IMG/VR virus record: IMGVR_UViG_3300009159_000127
Coordinates: 1-40,820 of that record
Direction: 5' to 3' (one strand)
Origin: a virus
Length of the DNA: 40,820 nucleotides
In this document: in pieces, positions 24,602 to 34,084 of the stretch
Layout of the letters: each line of letters starts with the position of its first letter
How positions within the stretch are numbered: the first letter of the stretch is position 1
Position numbers and translations under genes: made by a program
The notes under the pieces: model-generated
The model's database searches: none
What the model was told of the DNA's origin: nothing
Seen by the model: the letters and a program-made list of their open reading frames with translations, nothing else

Positions 24602-25570
24602 TTAAATAGCAGCTAGTTTTTTAGTTTTTAATTTTCCTTCTAATACTAATAACTCATCTTGGTTATCATCATCAGCTAAGAATTTTACTAAATCTTCTTC
24701 ATCTTTAGCTATTTCAAATTCTCCTTCATAAACCTTACCATTAGGTTTAACTCTATAAATAGAATGTGCTACAGCTTGTTTAACAAGATCTTTAATATGG
24801 AGTAAAGCTTCTTTCATGTCAGCAAATCTATTAAACACTTCAACTGGATTCAATCCTGAATACTTACCATTCTTGAATTCTGTTTGTTTTAATACATTAT
24901 CTACTAAGTTATAAACTACTTCTTCTTTTGAATCTTCTGATACTGGAAGCCCTAAAAGTCTTGCAACTTTACGTTTCTTCTCAGGTGTCATAGAATCAAA
25001 CTTAACAATTGCTTTGTTGATCAATTGTTTTTTCTTGTAGATCACTGCATTCTCTATCTCATCATCAACAACATAAAATTGTGTCTCTGCTGGATATTCA
25101 CCTCTTTCCCAAGCTTGATGGCTTGATGCAATAGTAGGGTGTACTCTTAACCATGAAAAGGCTATTTCTTGGAAAGCATTTACTAAATCAAAATAGTTAT
25201 CACCATCCATCAATTTAACTGCTTGTACGTGTGTTTGATCATCTGGAGATAATGATAATCCATAGTTCCAGAATTTAGAACGTGGTCCAAGATCAATATC
25301 ACCAATCTCGTCTTCAAGTCTTTTTTTAAGAGTAGTTACTCTTTCAACTTCAAGTTCTCTTTCAGTATCATCTTTAATTCGTTTGATGTAAGTAGCGTCT
25401 GGATCTAGTCCTGTTCTGTATTTACCATCTAATTCTTTATAAGGATATTTGAATACACCTGTTCCAGGGATTCTTGTCATTCCTTTTTGTGCTAACCCAC
25501 TATCCATAGTTTGCAATTGCGAACTATTGTATTCTCTTTTGATAGTAGAAATTTTGCCTGTCTTACCCAT
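24602..25570 (-). CDS. Conserved virion-assembly protein of unknown function (322 aa)
   Basis: A charged, mostly helical protein: IPGTGVFKYPYKELDGKYRT near the start, a Lys/Glu-rich helix (~70-90), a central Trp/Phe-rich part (FSWLRVHPTIASSHQAWERG) and an acidic C-terminus (DEEDLVKFLADDDNQDELL). The segment LIGLP-like ARLLGLPVSEDSKEEVVYNL looks like a SAP/HeH-type small helical domain (~205-230), which can bind nucleic acid. First gene after the structured RNA that follows the capsid gene. Its neighbourhood supports a head-assembly or maturation role. Confidence 0.6.
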   Translation of the reverse strand: MGKTGKISTIKREYNSSQLQTMDSGLAQKGMTRIPGTGVFKYPYKELDGKYRTGLDPDATYIKRIKDDTERELEVERVTTLKKRLEDEIGDIDLGPRSKFWNYGLSLSPDDQTHVQAVKLMDGDNYFDLVNAFQEIAFSWLRVHPTIASSHQAWERGEYPAETQFYVVDDEIENAVIYKKKQLINKAIVKFDSMTPEKKRKVARLLGLPVSEDSKEEVVYNLVDNVLKQTEFKNGKYSGLNPVEVFNRFADMKEALLHIKDLVKQAVAHSIYRVKPNGKVYEGEFEIAKDEEDLVKFLADDDNQDELLVLEGKLKTKKLAAI

Positions 25571-25606
25571 AATGTAGTTATTTAATAATATTTGGTTTTA
25601 TTTAGT

Positions 25607-25711
25607 AGAGTGTTCCCATCGAAGGGTCTGGCTATCAGGAAATCCTGATCCATCACTCTGGGTTGAGAATCATCCCCTCTAGGAGGGAGAGGAGGTGAGG
25701 GGAGTCATCTC
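25607..25711 (-). ncRNA. Structured intergenic RNA after the capsid gene (hairpin plus three-way junction)
   Basis: On the transcript, just after the capsid stop, a long hairpin forms: GAGA (25711-25708)/TCTC (25668-25665) outside and TCCCCTC (25703-25697)/GAGGGGA (25679-25673) inside. Then AGAGTG (25659-25654)/CACTCT (25612-25607) closes a junction holding ATCAGGA/TCCTGAT (25649-25643 with 25640-25634) and CCC/GGG (25626-25624 with 25617-25615). The stretch is much richer in G and C than its surroundings. Function is inferred: attenuation or RNA stability that raises capsid output. Confidence 0.6.
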
Positions 25712-25723
25712 GAAATTTTATTC

Positions 25724-27286
25724 TTAGAATTGTGGGATTTCCTCGATCAACACAGTTCTAGAAAGATCTTCAATAAATACGTCACATCTGTCTTTCATCC
25801 AGATTTCGTATCCTGGGAATTTGTTAGCTGAACTCATACCTTGAGACTTAGCAAAACCTAAGTGGTGACGAGTACCATCAATATAACCCCATGTCATAGA
25901 AGGAGCACCTTTCATACGTACTTCTCTAATGTTGTTTACCATTGAACCATCAGACATTGGAGACACATCAAACACCATAAATACTGGAGTAGATTTTTTG
26001 TTTTGTCCAAACTCTAAGTTAGTTTGTGGTAAATCTAATTCTTTTAAGTGGATTAATTCAACACGACCAGTCTCACGAGTTACCATTGCATCAAATGCAA
26101 AGTTGTAAGTGATATGTTGTCCTTCTCCTTGCATGTATCTGTTTCCAGAATCTGCCATGAACGTAAGACCAGAGTTTAATGCATCTGTTTTCAAAGCTTG
26201 TTGGAATACATCGAATCCAGCTTCATTAGTATACATTTTTACACTTCTGTCTTTTACATCCACTCTTCTGTAGAACAAGTCTCCAAATACTGAACGAATC
26301 AAGTTAGCAGAGAATTCACCTCTGTTATATTGTACCAAGTTTCCATTGTTACGCATTCTGTGATATACACCAGCAGATGTTCTTTTTAATTCTTGTTTAG
26401 AACCATTAGTTTTAACTGTACCAGGCTTAGCCCAAATCATACGTTTAACTTTTAATTCTATCATTGACTTACGCATCCAGAACTCAATGAATGGTTCCCA
26501 TTTAACATCATTACGAGTTAAAGGTAATTGGTTACGTCTTTGTGGAGCATATACTAAAATGTCAAGTGGCTTACCAGAAGCATCTCTCATCATTTTGTCA
26601 TCAGCCCATTCTGTGATTTTGTGCTCATATCCATATGCAGAACCTAAAGATTCAAACATAGTGATTTGCTCACCTAATCTTGGAAGACCTAATAAGTCTT
26701 GGTCAAACTCACCAATAGCAGCATCAACTAATTCTAGTTCAATACCATACTGTAAGAACGTAGGGTTTACAAAATCAACTGTTGGATTGTCAGTTACTAA
26801 TGTAAATGTGTACAAATAACCCATATTCCATGGTTGTGGATCTTTGATCACGTAGAAACGTGGACCATACTGACGTGTACCTACAGAAATGATAGCATTT
26901 TTAGAAAACTCATTAGTATCTAATACTAAGTTAAATTCTTGACCATCGATACCTGTTTTACCATCATCAATTAAATCTTGCGTAGAAGCAGGAATGTCAA
27001 TGATTTTTGGGAATTTGTAAGGAACTGCTACTTGCCATTTCCATGCATCACTATTATTATCAATGTAATAAGGTGTGCTCTTGTTGATCATGTCCAAGAA
27101 GTCATTACTGTACAATGAGCTCTGAGTATATAAAGAGATAATCTTTTTATCATAATCAGCTGGCTCTGTGGAGTGAAAACTCTCTAAGTGATTTGAGTCT
27201 GTAAGTTTCCCCACTGCACGTTTGTCCATAGACGCAACACGAGCATAAGTAAAACCTGTTAACCCAGGGATTGTTTGAATTGCCAT
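25724..27286 (-). CDS. Major capsid protein (520 aa)
   Basis: A 520-residue protein between a scaffold-like gene and connector genes, the standard place for an HK97-fold major capsid protein; crAss-like capsid proteins have about this length. It starts MAIQTIPGLTGFTYARVASM and has an N-arm-like acidic/helical part, a Trp-rich beta region (YVIKDPQPWNMGYLYTFTLV), a basic spine-like section (KSMIELKVKRMIWAKPGTVK) and a conserved-looking C-terminus (RHHLGFAKSQGMSSANKFPG, then VLIEEIPQF). Codon use and GC are slightly above the fibre genes, as expected of a highly expressed gene. No signs of cleavage or linkers. Confidence 0.85.
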   Translation of the reverse strand: MAIQTIPGLTGFTYARVASMDKRAVGKLTDSNHLESFHSTEPADYDKKIISLYTQSSLYSNDFLDMINKSTPYYIDNNSDAWKWQVAVPYKFPKIIDIPASTQDLIDDGKTGIDGQEFNLVLDTNEFSKNAIISVGTRQYGPRFYVIKDPQPWNMGYLYTFTLVTDNPTVDFVNPTFLQYGIELELVDAAIGEFDQDLLGLPRLGEQITMFESLGSAYGYEHKITEWADDKMMRDASGKPLDILVYAPQRRNQLPLTRNDVKWEPFIEFWMRKSMIELKVKRMIWAKPGTVKTNGSKQELKRTSAGVYHRMRNNGNLVQYNRGEFSANLIRSVFGDLFYRRVDVKDRSVKMYTNEAGFDVFQQALKTDALNSGLTFMADSGNRYMQGEGQHITYNFAFDAMVTRETGRVELIHLKELDLPQTNLEFGQNKKSTPVFMVFDVSPMSDGSMVNNIREVRMKGAPSMTWGYIDGTRHHLGFAKSQGMSSANKFPGYEIWMKDRCDVFIEDLSRTVLIEEIPQF

Positions 27287-27323
27287 TTGTTATTCGTTTT
27301 TGTTAATTATTAATTATTTTTTG

Positions 27324-28586
27324 TTATAAGAACCATTGATTAGGTTTAGCTCCTGAACTAGTAGTTGACTTTGATTTAGTCACTTGTCTTGCAACTTCTC
27401 CAAACAGTTCGTTAGATTTCTTTGTAACGCCTGTTCTTTGTATAGTTGATAATGTTGGATCTTTCTCTAACATTTTCATAAGAAGTCCTAACTTAACTTT
27501 CATTGCATGGTTCTCTGGTCTTTTCATATCCAGTATAGCACGATCAAAGTCTGAAAGAAGTTCTCCTGAAGGAGTTTTCCATTTATCAACTAATAAGAAG
27601 TCTTGTAGTTCTGTTGCTAATTTTGGATTGATAGGAATACCATCAAACTCTTTTGTTTTTACCTTCTCTTGCAAGATGGTTTGTACGTTGTTTATGTATT
27701 GATTTCTGATTTGAGCTTTTTGTTGTAACTCAACTTCAGATTTTTGTTCTAATTGGTGTAACTTGGCTGCTTCTTTTTTAACCAAAACTTTATGATGTTT
27801 TGTAGCTACGCTTTCAAGATCACCATAGTTTTTAAACCTTTCGATTTCTGTATCAACATCCTCAGGTTCAAATCCCTGATTTAGTAATGCTTGTTTAACT
27901 ACCCTTACTTGATTATCTTCATTAGAAAGATCCATTTCAGCAAAGTTTACCACTTGATTATAAACACCAAAGTAATCTTTTGGATTAACTCCTTTCACAA
28001 ATATGGCTTCAAAAGCTTCTTGATAATCTTCTCCAAATTGTCCTATGAAATTATTTACTGTTTCAATTGCACCTTTTTTCTTTTCTTCATTGAATCGTTC
28101 TAAAAACTCTTCTGCAGTGGATACTGGTTCTGGATCTTCATCATCATCATCATTAGTAAACACTCCTAGTTTATAAAGATCATTTGCAAGAGCAGTGAAT
28201 TGTGTTCCTTCTGGAGCACCATCATCATCTGAATCATTACTTGCTTCATTATCAACTTTTGCAGATTTTGCAGGTTTTGATACTGGAGCATCATCTTCTG
28301 CATCATCATCATCATCACTTAAGAAATCAGCAATCATTGATTGTCCTTCTGCTTTCTCTTCATCTGTTTTACCATCAACGCTTTTAGGAGGAATAATATC
28401 CTTACCTTTTTTTACTGCTGGTACACTTGGTGCATCAGGACCATCTGCGTCTTTTATAATAGGTGTAACATCTTCTGGATTTGATGTTGATGTTTCAGGG
28501 GAAAACAAGTCATTTAATAGTTCTTGGTTACCCATTCCCATTTCCATAGTATTCTCAATACTAAAGTTATCTAAATTATCAGCCAT
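27324..28586 (-). CDS. Scaffold-like acidic protein (420 aa)
   Basis: A very acidic, low-complexity N-terminal half (MGMGNQELLNDLFSPETSTS; SDDDDDAEDDAP; FTNDDDDEDPEP) is followed by a charged helical second half (KKEAAKLHQLEQKSEVELQQ) and a Ser/Thr-rich basic C-terminus (TKSKSTTSSGAKPNQWFL). Acidic, helical and directly upstream of the capsid gene, it fits a scaffolding or capsid-assembly protein, which in many phages ends in a basic capsid-binding tail. No prohead protease is visible nearby. A predicted promoter lies just upstream, so it and the capsid gene may share a dedicated transcript. Confidence 0.7.
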   Translation of the reverse strand: MADNLDNFSIENTMEMGMGNQELLNDLFSPETSTSNPEDVTPIIKDADGPDAPSVPAVKKGKDIIPPKSVDGKTDEEKAEGQSMIADFLSDDDDDAEDDAPVSKPAKSAKVDNEASNDSDDDGAPEGTQFTALANDLYKLGVFTNDDDDEDPEPVSTAEEFLERFNEEKKKGAIETVNNFIGQFGEDYQEAFEAIFVKGVNPKDYFGVYNQVVNFAEMDLSNEDNQVRVVKQALLNQGFEPEDVDTEIERFKNYGDLESVATKHHKVLVKKEAAKLHQLEQKSEVELQQKAQIRNQYINNVQTILQEKVKTKEFDGIPINPKLATELQDFLLVDKWKTPSGELLSDFDRAILDMKRPENHAMKVKLGLLMKMLEKDPTLSTIQRTGVTKKSNELFGEVARQVTKSKSTTSSGAKPNQWFL

Positions 28587-28618
28587 ATGTAGTTGTATTT
28601 ATGTTTGGTTTATTAATG

Positions 28619-28649
28619 TAAAAGTATAATAAGAGTTTTTAATATCAAA
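28619..28649 (-). promoter_or_regulatory. Putative promoter for scaffold-capsid transcript
   Basis: Minus-strand TTTG (28649-28646), 19 bases, then TACTTTTA (28626-28619), one mismatch from TAnnTTTG. It lies in the 142-base gap between portal and scaffold genes, 33 bases before the ATG at 28586. An extra internal promoter would fit the high need for capsid protein. Confidence 0.45.
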
Positions 28650-28652
28650 GGA

Positions 28653-28760
28653 TTATGAATCAATGTAATCCAATTTTCTAGATAATATAGCATTAATATG
28701 TTTTACTCTTATGTCTGGAAGAACTTTTTTAACTTTTTTTGTTATTTCTTCCCTTAGCAT
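28653..28760 (-). CDS. Small ORF overlapping the portal 3' end (35 aa)
   Basis: ATG at 28760, in a different frame from the portal; it crosses the portal stop and ends at 28653. The product begins MLREEITKKVKKVLPDIRVK and continues HINAILSRKLDYIDS, an amphipathic helical sequence that looks coding rather than random. It shares 32 bases with the portal gene, including the run ACAAAAAAAG. Two readings are possible: an independent small gene with coupled translation (an A-rich stretch precedes the ATG), or a -1 or +2 frameshift product that gives some portal copies a new C-terminus. I recognise no family. Confidence 0.45.
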   Translation of the reverse strand: MLREEITKKVKKVLPDIRVKHINAILSRKLDYIDS

Positions 28761-31314
28761 TTTCTTTTGCAACAGCAAGATCGTTTTGCATGTTTTCTCT
28801 TTCTACTTGTAATTTTTCTCTTTCTATAGACATTTTATCAGAAGATTGTTTATTTTTAGATTGTATCTCAGTCATCTTTAATCCATAATCTTTAGTAGCT
28901 CTAGCTTGCTCATTAGAAAGTTTACTCATCTCTAATACATCAGGAATAGTGTTCTCATTAGCATCTTCACTTTCTACATTACCAAATCCTGTAGCTTGTA
29001 TAATAGCAATCTTTTCTTTAGATAGTCTATCAAGTTGTTTTTGGTAATCATCATTAGCTTGATCAGCTTGTTTCATCTGAATAGCTTGTTGCATTTGAGC
29101 TTGTGCTTGTTCTTGTTGTTGTTGAAGTTTTTGTTGTTCAAGTTGCTGAGCTTGATCTTGTTGAGCAATTTGTCTATCTCTAAGATCTTTGAATGTCTTC
29201 TTCATATCTCTCATAGACTTGGTAGTGTATAATTCTACTACATCATAAAGTGTGCCACCATTCTGAATAAGAGCTTGAGAAAGTTGTCTAAGTTCAGTGA
29301 ACATTTGTTGATCTTCTGGTCTATTAGTTAAGAACACTTTAAGATCTCTGAATTTAAGATCTGAACCATTCACTTGTACAAATGCAGATTCTCCTTCGTT
29401 TGTAATATATGACAATGTACTCTCAGGTTTAGAACTCTCTACATATAATGCAGCATCTATAATACCTTGGTATAATTGTCCCATAACATATTCATGTGCA
29501 ATGAATAGAGGCTCTGTTTGCGAATAACTTTGTTTCATCGCAGTGTTTGTCCCTGTAGCACTTTCAGAGGCAGAAATGTCACCCATACGCTGTCTAGACA
29601 TACCTACAAGTTCCCAACACTCAGTCTTAAGTTGTTGAGCTAATGTATATCTTGCTTGTATCTCTTGTGTACGTGTAAGATCAAGAGCTGTAAATTGATT
29701 GAATGAACTAGGAGCTTTTAAGTTCTCTGGACTGTCATCAATAAATACCACACCTCTATTACGTGCTTCCATTTCCCACATATCAAGAGCATCTTGTGCA
29801 TCTCCATCTTTAGGAATAGGAATATGTCTAATTGACATAAGTTGAACTTTACCCACTTCTTTCTCAAGAAGCTTATACAATTGGTTCATACATACATTAT
29901 ATAGCACTTGAAAAGGTTTCATAAGATCTACTAGAGATTTAGCCTCTGTATTCTTCACTTCATATGTTGTACCTATAATAGGACAATAATTTAATAATTT
30001 AAATGGTTTGATGTGGTAAATGTCTGGACCAATTTTAGTTCCTTGATACCATTCATTTATCCATCCCCATTCTAATGATTGTTGTGAAGGCATAGTTCCT
30101 GATTTATAATTCTCATCAACAAGCATAGATTGCTCATTACCCATTTCATCTATGTATATAAGTTTACCTATTTTCTTTTTAGAAATCCAATAACTTCTAA
30201 CCACAACATATTTATAACCAAATGAACTAACATTGTTTGTTAGCCCTAAGAAGTCTTTAAGTCCATCATTGTTCTCTTTCATTTCTGATTCAATGATCAT
30301 ACGTGTCTGTAACACTAATGGGTCAAATGTATCATACATTACAGAGTCTTGTCCAGGAATAGCATCTGGATTACCTAAATTAGATTCACGTACATTGATC
30401 AATCCATAGTCTTGGAGTGATGAACGTAAGTGGTCAATCTCCTCTTTCGTAAGATCTGGTATGCTTTCAATGATCTCTGAAAGCTCCATAACTTGTACTG
30501 TGCCAGCAGCATAGGCTCCTTGAGCTCTACCAGTGGGATCTGATATCCACTTTCTATCAGGAGTAGTAAGAAACCAAGTGTTCTTTGGGTTGGCCACTTC
30601 GATATTGAAACCAAGTTTCGAGTTGTCTTCATATATATGGTAAAATTCTCTTGCTGATATTAGAAGATCTCTAAATGCATCTTCTGATTTTTCTTTTATA
30701 TTAAACTCAGCTTTTTGACATGTAAGAATATGATTAGCCCATTTCTCTGCAACAGATGTATAGCTATCTAATTGATCCTTAACTTGATCCATTGTCAATT
30801 GCTCTAGTTGCTCAGGTTCAATTTCTTGTCCTTCCATAGAAACTTTAGCCAAGATCTGTTGTTTAGCTTGATTCATTACATATTTTTGTAATGTATCTGT
30901 TTTAAATTGTAGTTCTTCTGACTGACTATCATCATCAAAAGCTTTCACTCTAAATGTATCTGGTCTTTTAGAGATCTCTCCTACTAACTCATTAACAGGA
31001 GTGGTAATAATAGAATACATCTTAACATAAGCAGGAAGTTCTAGATCTCCTGTAAGAACATCTGTAAAGCTTCTCACCTCTGGTTCTTGATAGAAATCTT
31101 CCATACGAAGAATTCCTTTCATAAGATCATAATTCTTAACAAATGTATCTCTGTTCTTTACATACTCAGCATATGCTTTGTTGGAGAAATAGTCCATTGT
31201 ATTCTTTATCCAACTCTCATCTTGCTTCTCCTTATCTGTTTTGAACTGATCAGGGAATATATTCAGATAAGCGTATCTGATAGTTGCATCTTTGGTATAT
31301 CTAATTATTGCCAT
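28729..31314 (-). CDS. Portal protein (861 aa)
   Basis: A large protein directly downstream of the terminase gene (one base apart), the classic portal position; crAss-like portals are likewise long. It begins MAIIRYTKDATIRYAYLNIF, has a clip/stem-like central region (YVVVRSYWISKKKIGKLIYI, then LEWGWINEWYQGTKIGPDIY) and a conserved-looking MSRQRMGDISASESATGTN. The last ~150 residues form a Gln-rich coiled coil (QQDQAQQLEQQKLQQQQEQA) followed by Lys/Glu helices, perhaps the barrel reaching into the head. The stop follows a run of seven A, where the 35-aa overlapping ORF enters another frame. Confidence 0.88.
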   Translation of the reverse strand: MAIIRYTKDATIRYAYLNIFPDQFKTDKEKQDESWIKNTMDYFSNKAYAEYVKNRDTFVKNYDLMKGILRMEDFYQEPEVRSFTDVLTGDLELPAYVKMYSIITTPVNELVGEISKRPDTFRVKAFDDDSQSEELQFKTDTLQKYVMNQAKQQILAKVSMEGQEIEPEQLEQLTMDQVKDQLDSYTSVAEKWANHILTCQKAEFNIKEKSEDAFRDLLISAREFYHIYEDNSKLGFNIEVANPKNTWFLTTPDRKWISDPTGRAQGAYAAGTVQVMELSEIIESIPDLTKEEIDHLRSSLQDYGLINVRESNLGNPDAIPGQDSVMYDTFDPLVLQTRMIIESEMKENNDGLKDFLGLTNNVSSFGYKYVVVRSYWISKKKIGKLIYIDEMGNEQSMLVDENYKSGTMPSQQSLEWGWINEWYQGTKIGPDIYHIKPFKLLNYCPIIGTTYEVKNTEAKSLVDLMKPFQVLYNVCMNQLYKLLEKEVGKVQLMSIRHIPIPKDGDAQDALDMWEMEARNRGVVFIDDSPENLKAPSSFNQFTALDLTRTQEIQARYTLAQQLKTECWELVGMSRQRMGDISASESATGTNTAMKQSYSQTEPLFIAHEYVMGQLYQGIIDAALYVESSKPESTLSYITNEGESAFVQVNGSDLKFRDLKVFLTNRPEDQQMFTELRQLSQALIQNGGTLYDVVELYTTKSMRDMKKTFKDLRDRQIAQQDQAQQLEQQKLQQQQEQAQAQMQQAIQMKQADQANDDYQKQLDRLSKEKIAIIQATGFGNVESEDANENTIPDVLEMSKLSNEQARATKDYGLKMTEIQSKNKQSSDKMSIEREKLQVERENMQNDLAVAKENAKGRNNKKS

Positions 31315-31315
31315 G

Positions 31316-33337
31316 TTATCTAAACAATTTACTTTTTGGTGTGTTAAACATTGATCTGCTTTGTGTAAACAGAGTATTCTTTTTGTTCTTAGTGAACATT
31401 GATTGTATTCTTACATCTTGTTCTCCTCCTATTTTACCTATTACAGGATCTAGCTTCATAGCTAATGCCACAGCTAATTCTGCAGCAATGATTCTATCAA
31501 AGTTACCTTGCTCATTATACTGTATCATTTCTTCAAGAAGAACTGGATCAAATATCTTTGACATTCCTTTTATTTCTGATATGATGTTTCCATCATCATC
31601 TTTCTCTACATGTATAGCTTCTTCTGTATACTTCTTAAGACATCCATGTAAGAAGTCTCTAATCTTCTCAGAAGATCTGTGTATTCCATAATCCCTTCTC
31701 ACTGTGGTGTTTGGAACAATTTCCTTTAACCAGTCTGGTTGTTTCTCTAGATAATGAGCATCTCCTTTAGCTATCATGTAGTCTATAAAAGAGATTTCGT
31801 CATTCTCACATAGAGCTCTAGCATTATAATATTTAATAAGATAGCGAGCTTGTTCTTCCCATGTTTCTTTCTTATCTGGTCTAGCACAATAGCTGGCCAC
31901 AAACATATCTTGATACTTCTCTCCTGCAATGGCATGCATACGTTTGTATATATACACAGATCCTAGAGATGAACTGTAAGCAGACTTTCCTTGTCTATAA
32001 GGGTCAATTCCTGCAACATAAAGTCCATATGGAGGAGCTTCAATTGGAAACTCATATATCACTACAGGAGCATCTTTCATGTCACTATTCTTCAGAGGGA
32101 AGTTTGATATAGGAAGTTTGTCTGTAAATTCATGTTTCACTCCTTCACCATCATCATATAAAACAACAGGTGTACCTGTTCTTTCTTGCATTAATAATCT
32201 GGCTTTCTGACGTTTAGCTGATTCAATATCAAATATATTGGTATCTTCATTTAAGAATATATCATCCACCTCTTGTGGATAGTACATCTTCTCTTTCAGA
32301 TAGGCCATTCTATCACCAGCTTTTTTAAGCTTCTCTAGATTTGAATTGGTAATCTCTGTAGCTTTCTCTTCATTAGAGACCATCATCTTCACTTGATGTA
32401 AAGAAGATCCTTCTGGTTTTTCTAAGAAAGCACCAAGAGAACTTTCCTCTTTGGCTTCCATTCTATATTTATGTGATATGAATAACCCATGCACTCTCTT
32501 ATCATCCTTTGCATTGTTGTATTCTAGGAAGTTGAAATTCTCAACATCGAACATTAAGCTCTTTGCATCCATGAACATCTTCATATCTCCACCAGTACCT
32601 GTTAGTATAGGTGAACATCCCCAACCAAATGGTGTTGTAAAACCTGGTATAGCAGCTTGAAGTCCTCTAAGAAATGATCCCTTACCTATCTCATCAATAA
32701 TAAGCCTTCTAGGTTTAGTACCTGCAATAGCTTCTTCATTGTTACCACCATCTAAGTTACGTATAAGAATCTGAGAGAATGGTATTCTCTCTCCTGACTT
32801 AGTCTTAATCCCTAAGGTAACTTGGTTTTTCCAGTTATCCTCTACCCTCTGCCATCTCCATGATTTAGGTAGGAAGTTAAGTCCTTTGTCAATCTTATCT
32901 GTAATCAGTTTTATATCAGGAGCATTCAGTCCTGCAATAATGTTCTGACTATTTTCATCAAACGTAGCTCCTTGTCCTATATAAGAAGCCTCAATAACAG
33001 ACTTAGCAAAACGTCTAATACCTAGTATAACTAGTCCTTTCTTTTCTTTTTGAGCTCTGTCTATCTCATTTGTTACTAACCACTCATTATCTCTAAGAAG
33101 AGGGTTAGCATATTTCTGATTGATACGTCCATATTCATCTATGATATCAACCTCTGTATGCCATATGTTTAAATGCCAATATAGAAATGGATTGATGTAT
33201 TGTCCATCCATCATACAGCCATTCATACAAAGTTCCTTGTGGAAATTGAAGAATGATTTGTACTCACTAGATGTTTCATCTGGAATACGTCCTTGATTGA
33301 TGAACCAATCCTTATACTCTATATTATGTAGTTTCAT
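31316..33337 (-). CDS. terL: Terminase large subunit (673 aa)
   Basis: Packaging ATPase-nuclease. Walker A-like GIRRFAKS at ~106-113 (a variant P-loop with R-R in place of G-x-G), Walker B LIIDEI with D215-E216, and coupling-type TGTGGDMKMF at ~246. The C-terminal RNase H-like nuclease shows IDPYRQG (D445), CENDE (D513/E514) and a late FDRIIAAELAVALAM helix. It starts MKLHNIEYKDWFINQGRIPD. The 110-aa upstream gene ends one base earlier and the portal follows one base later. With motor and nuclease residues in place the gene is intact. It acts at the portal vertex to cut and pump DNA. Confidence 0.93.
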   Translation of the reverse strand: MKLHNIEYKDWFINQGRIPDETSSEYKSFFNFHKELCMNGCMMDGQYINPFLYWHLNIWHTEVDIIDEYGRINQKYANPLLRDNEWLVTNEIDRAQKEKKGLVILGIRRFAKSVIEASYIGQGATFDENSQNIIAGLNAPDIKLITDKIDKGLNFLPKSWRWQRVEDNWKNQVTLGIKTKSGERIPFSQILIRNLDGGNNEEAIAGTKPRRLIIDEIGKGSFLRGLQAAIPGFTTPFGWGCSPILTGTGGDMKMFMDAKSLMFDVENFNFLEYNNAKDDKRVHGLFISHKYRMEAKEESSLGAFLEKPEGSSLHQVKMMVSNEEKATEITNSNLEKLKKAGDRMAYLKEKMYYPQEVDDIFLNEDTNIFDIESAKRQKARLLMQERTGTPVVLYDDGEGVKHEFTDKLPISNFPLKNSDMKDAPVVIYEFPIEAPPYGLYVAGIDPYRQGKSAYSSSLGSVYIYKRMHAIAGEKYQDMFVASYCARPDKKETWEEQARYLIKYYNARALCENDEISFIDYMIAKGDAHYLEKQPDWLKEIVPNTTVRRDYGIHRSSEKIRDFLHGCLKKYTEEAIHVEKDDDGNIISEIKGMSKIFDPVLLEEMIQYNEQGNFDRIIAAELAVALAMKLDPVIGKIGGEQDVRIQSMFTKNKKNTLFTQSRSMFNTPKSKLFR

Positions 33338-33338
33338 T

Positions 33339-33671
33339 CTATCCTCTACCTTTTAAGAATTCTTCTGCCATAGATCCAAGCTCTTGGCCACCACGTGTTT
33401 CCACCTTCTTAGCTTCTTGCTTTTCTCTCATAACATCCACTTCTTTTAAAAGAGCAAGGTAGTTTTTCATTGTCTCTTGAACAAACTTTCCCTGACTCTC
33501 AATAGAGGCAATCACCATAGGCATAGCACCACCAGCTTTAGTTTCTTTCCATTTGATTCTATCCTCTAATGTATGTAAAGGATTAGCATCAACGTATTGT
33601 TTCCAACTTGCTAATTGTGTTTCAGCCCAATCTAGCTCAACGTCTATATATGTAGTTTTTCTTATTGCCAT
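33339..33671 (-). CDS. Candidate small terminase subunit (110 aa)
   Basis: A 110-residue helical protein beginning MAIRKTTYIDVELDWAETQL, with a central LASWKQYVDANPLHTLEDRI and a Lys/Glu-rich coiled-coil C-terminus (MREKQEAKKVETRGGQELGS). The stop lies one base before the terminase start, the usual place of a small terminase. Size fits, but no clear helix-turn-helix is visible, so the call rests on position. It overlaps its upstream neighbour by one base. Confidence 0.5.
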   Translation of the reverse strand: MAIRKTTYIDVELDWAETQLASWKQYVDANPLHTLEDRIKWKETKAGGAMPMVIASIESQGKFVQETMKNYLALLKEVDVMREKQEAKKVETRGGQELGSMAEEFLKGRG

Positions 33672-34060
33672 TATTTAGTTAGTTTTAAAAACTTTAACAC
33701 TTTATATTTAAAGCTAGTTTTACGTTTATATTCATCATGATCTTTATAATCAAGAATACTATTCGCTAAATTATTATACTTAAGTTGTTCTTCAGAATTA
33801 GCAGCAAGTCTATTTTCAAATGCTAATTCTTGTTCTCTAAATCTTTCTCTTCTTCTTTCTTGTTGTGAATGATAAATATCTTCGCCATCAGGACAAAGGA
33901 ATTCTTGCATACCATTTAAATATGCTCTTCTAAATGTTCCTAATGTATTACCATTACAAATATAAGAAATTGTTTTATTTTCCTCCTTTGTAAAAGTCAT
34001 TTGATTCCATGTGTCAAATGAACTTGTGTCCACATTCCATCTTAAATCTTGATCTTCCAT
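33671..34060 (-). CDS. Hypothetical charged protein (129 aa)
   Basis: Not recognised. It starts MEDQDLRWNVDTSSFDTWNQ; the first half has a single CNGN and CPDG, and residues ~65-85 are an Arg/Glu helix (SQQERRRERFREQELAFENR). The C-terminus is basic (KTSFKYKVLKFLKLTK). No membrane segment. It shares one base with the 110-aa gene downstream, so the two are probably translated together; a packaging or head-assembly accessory is possible from context only. Confidence 0.6.
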   Translation of the reverse strand: MEDQDLRWNVDTSSFDTWNQMTFTKEENKTISYICNGNTLGTFRRAYLNGMQEFLCPDGEDIYHSQQERRRERFREQELAFENRLAANSEEQLKYNNLANSILDYKDHDEYKRKTSFKYKVLKFLKLTK

Positions 34061-34084
34061 AATGTAGTTTGGTATTGTATTGTA

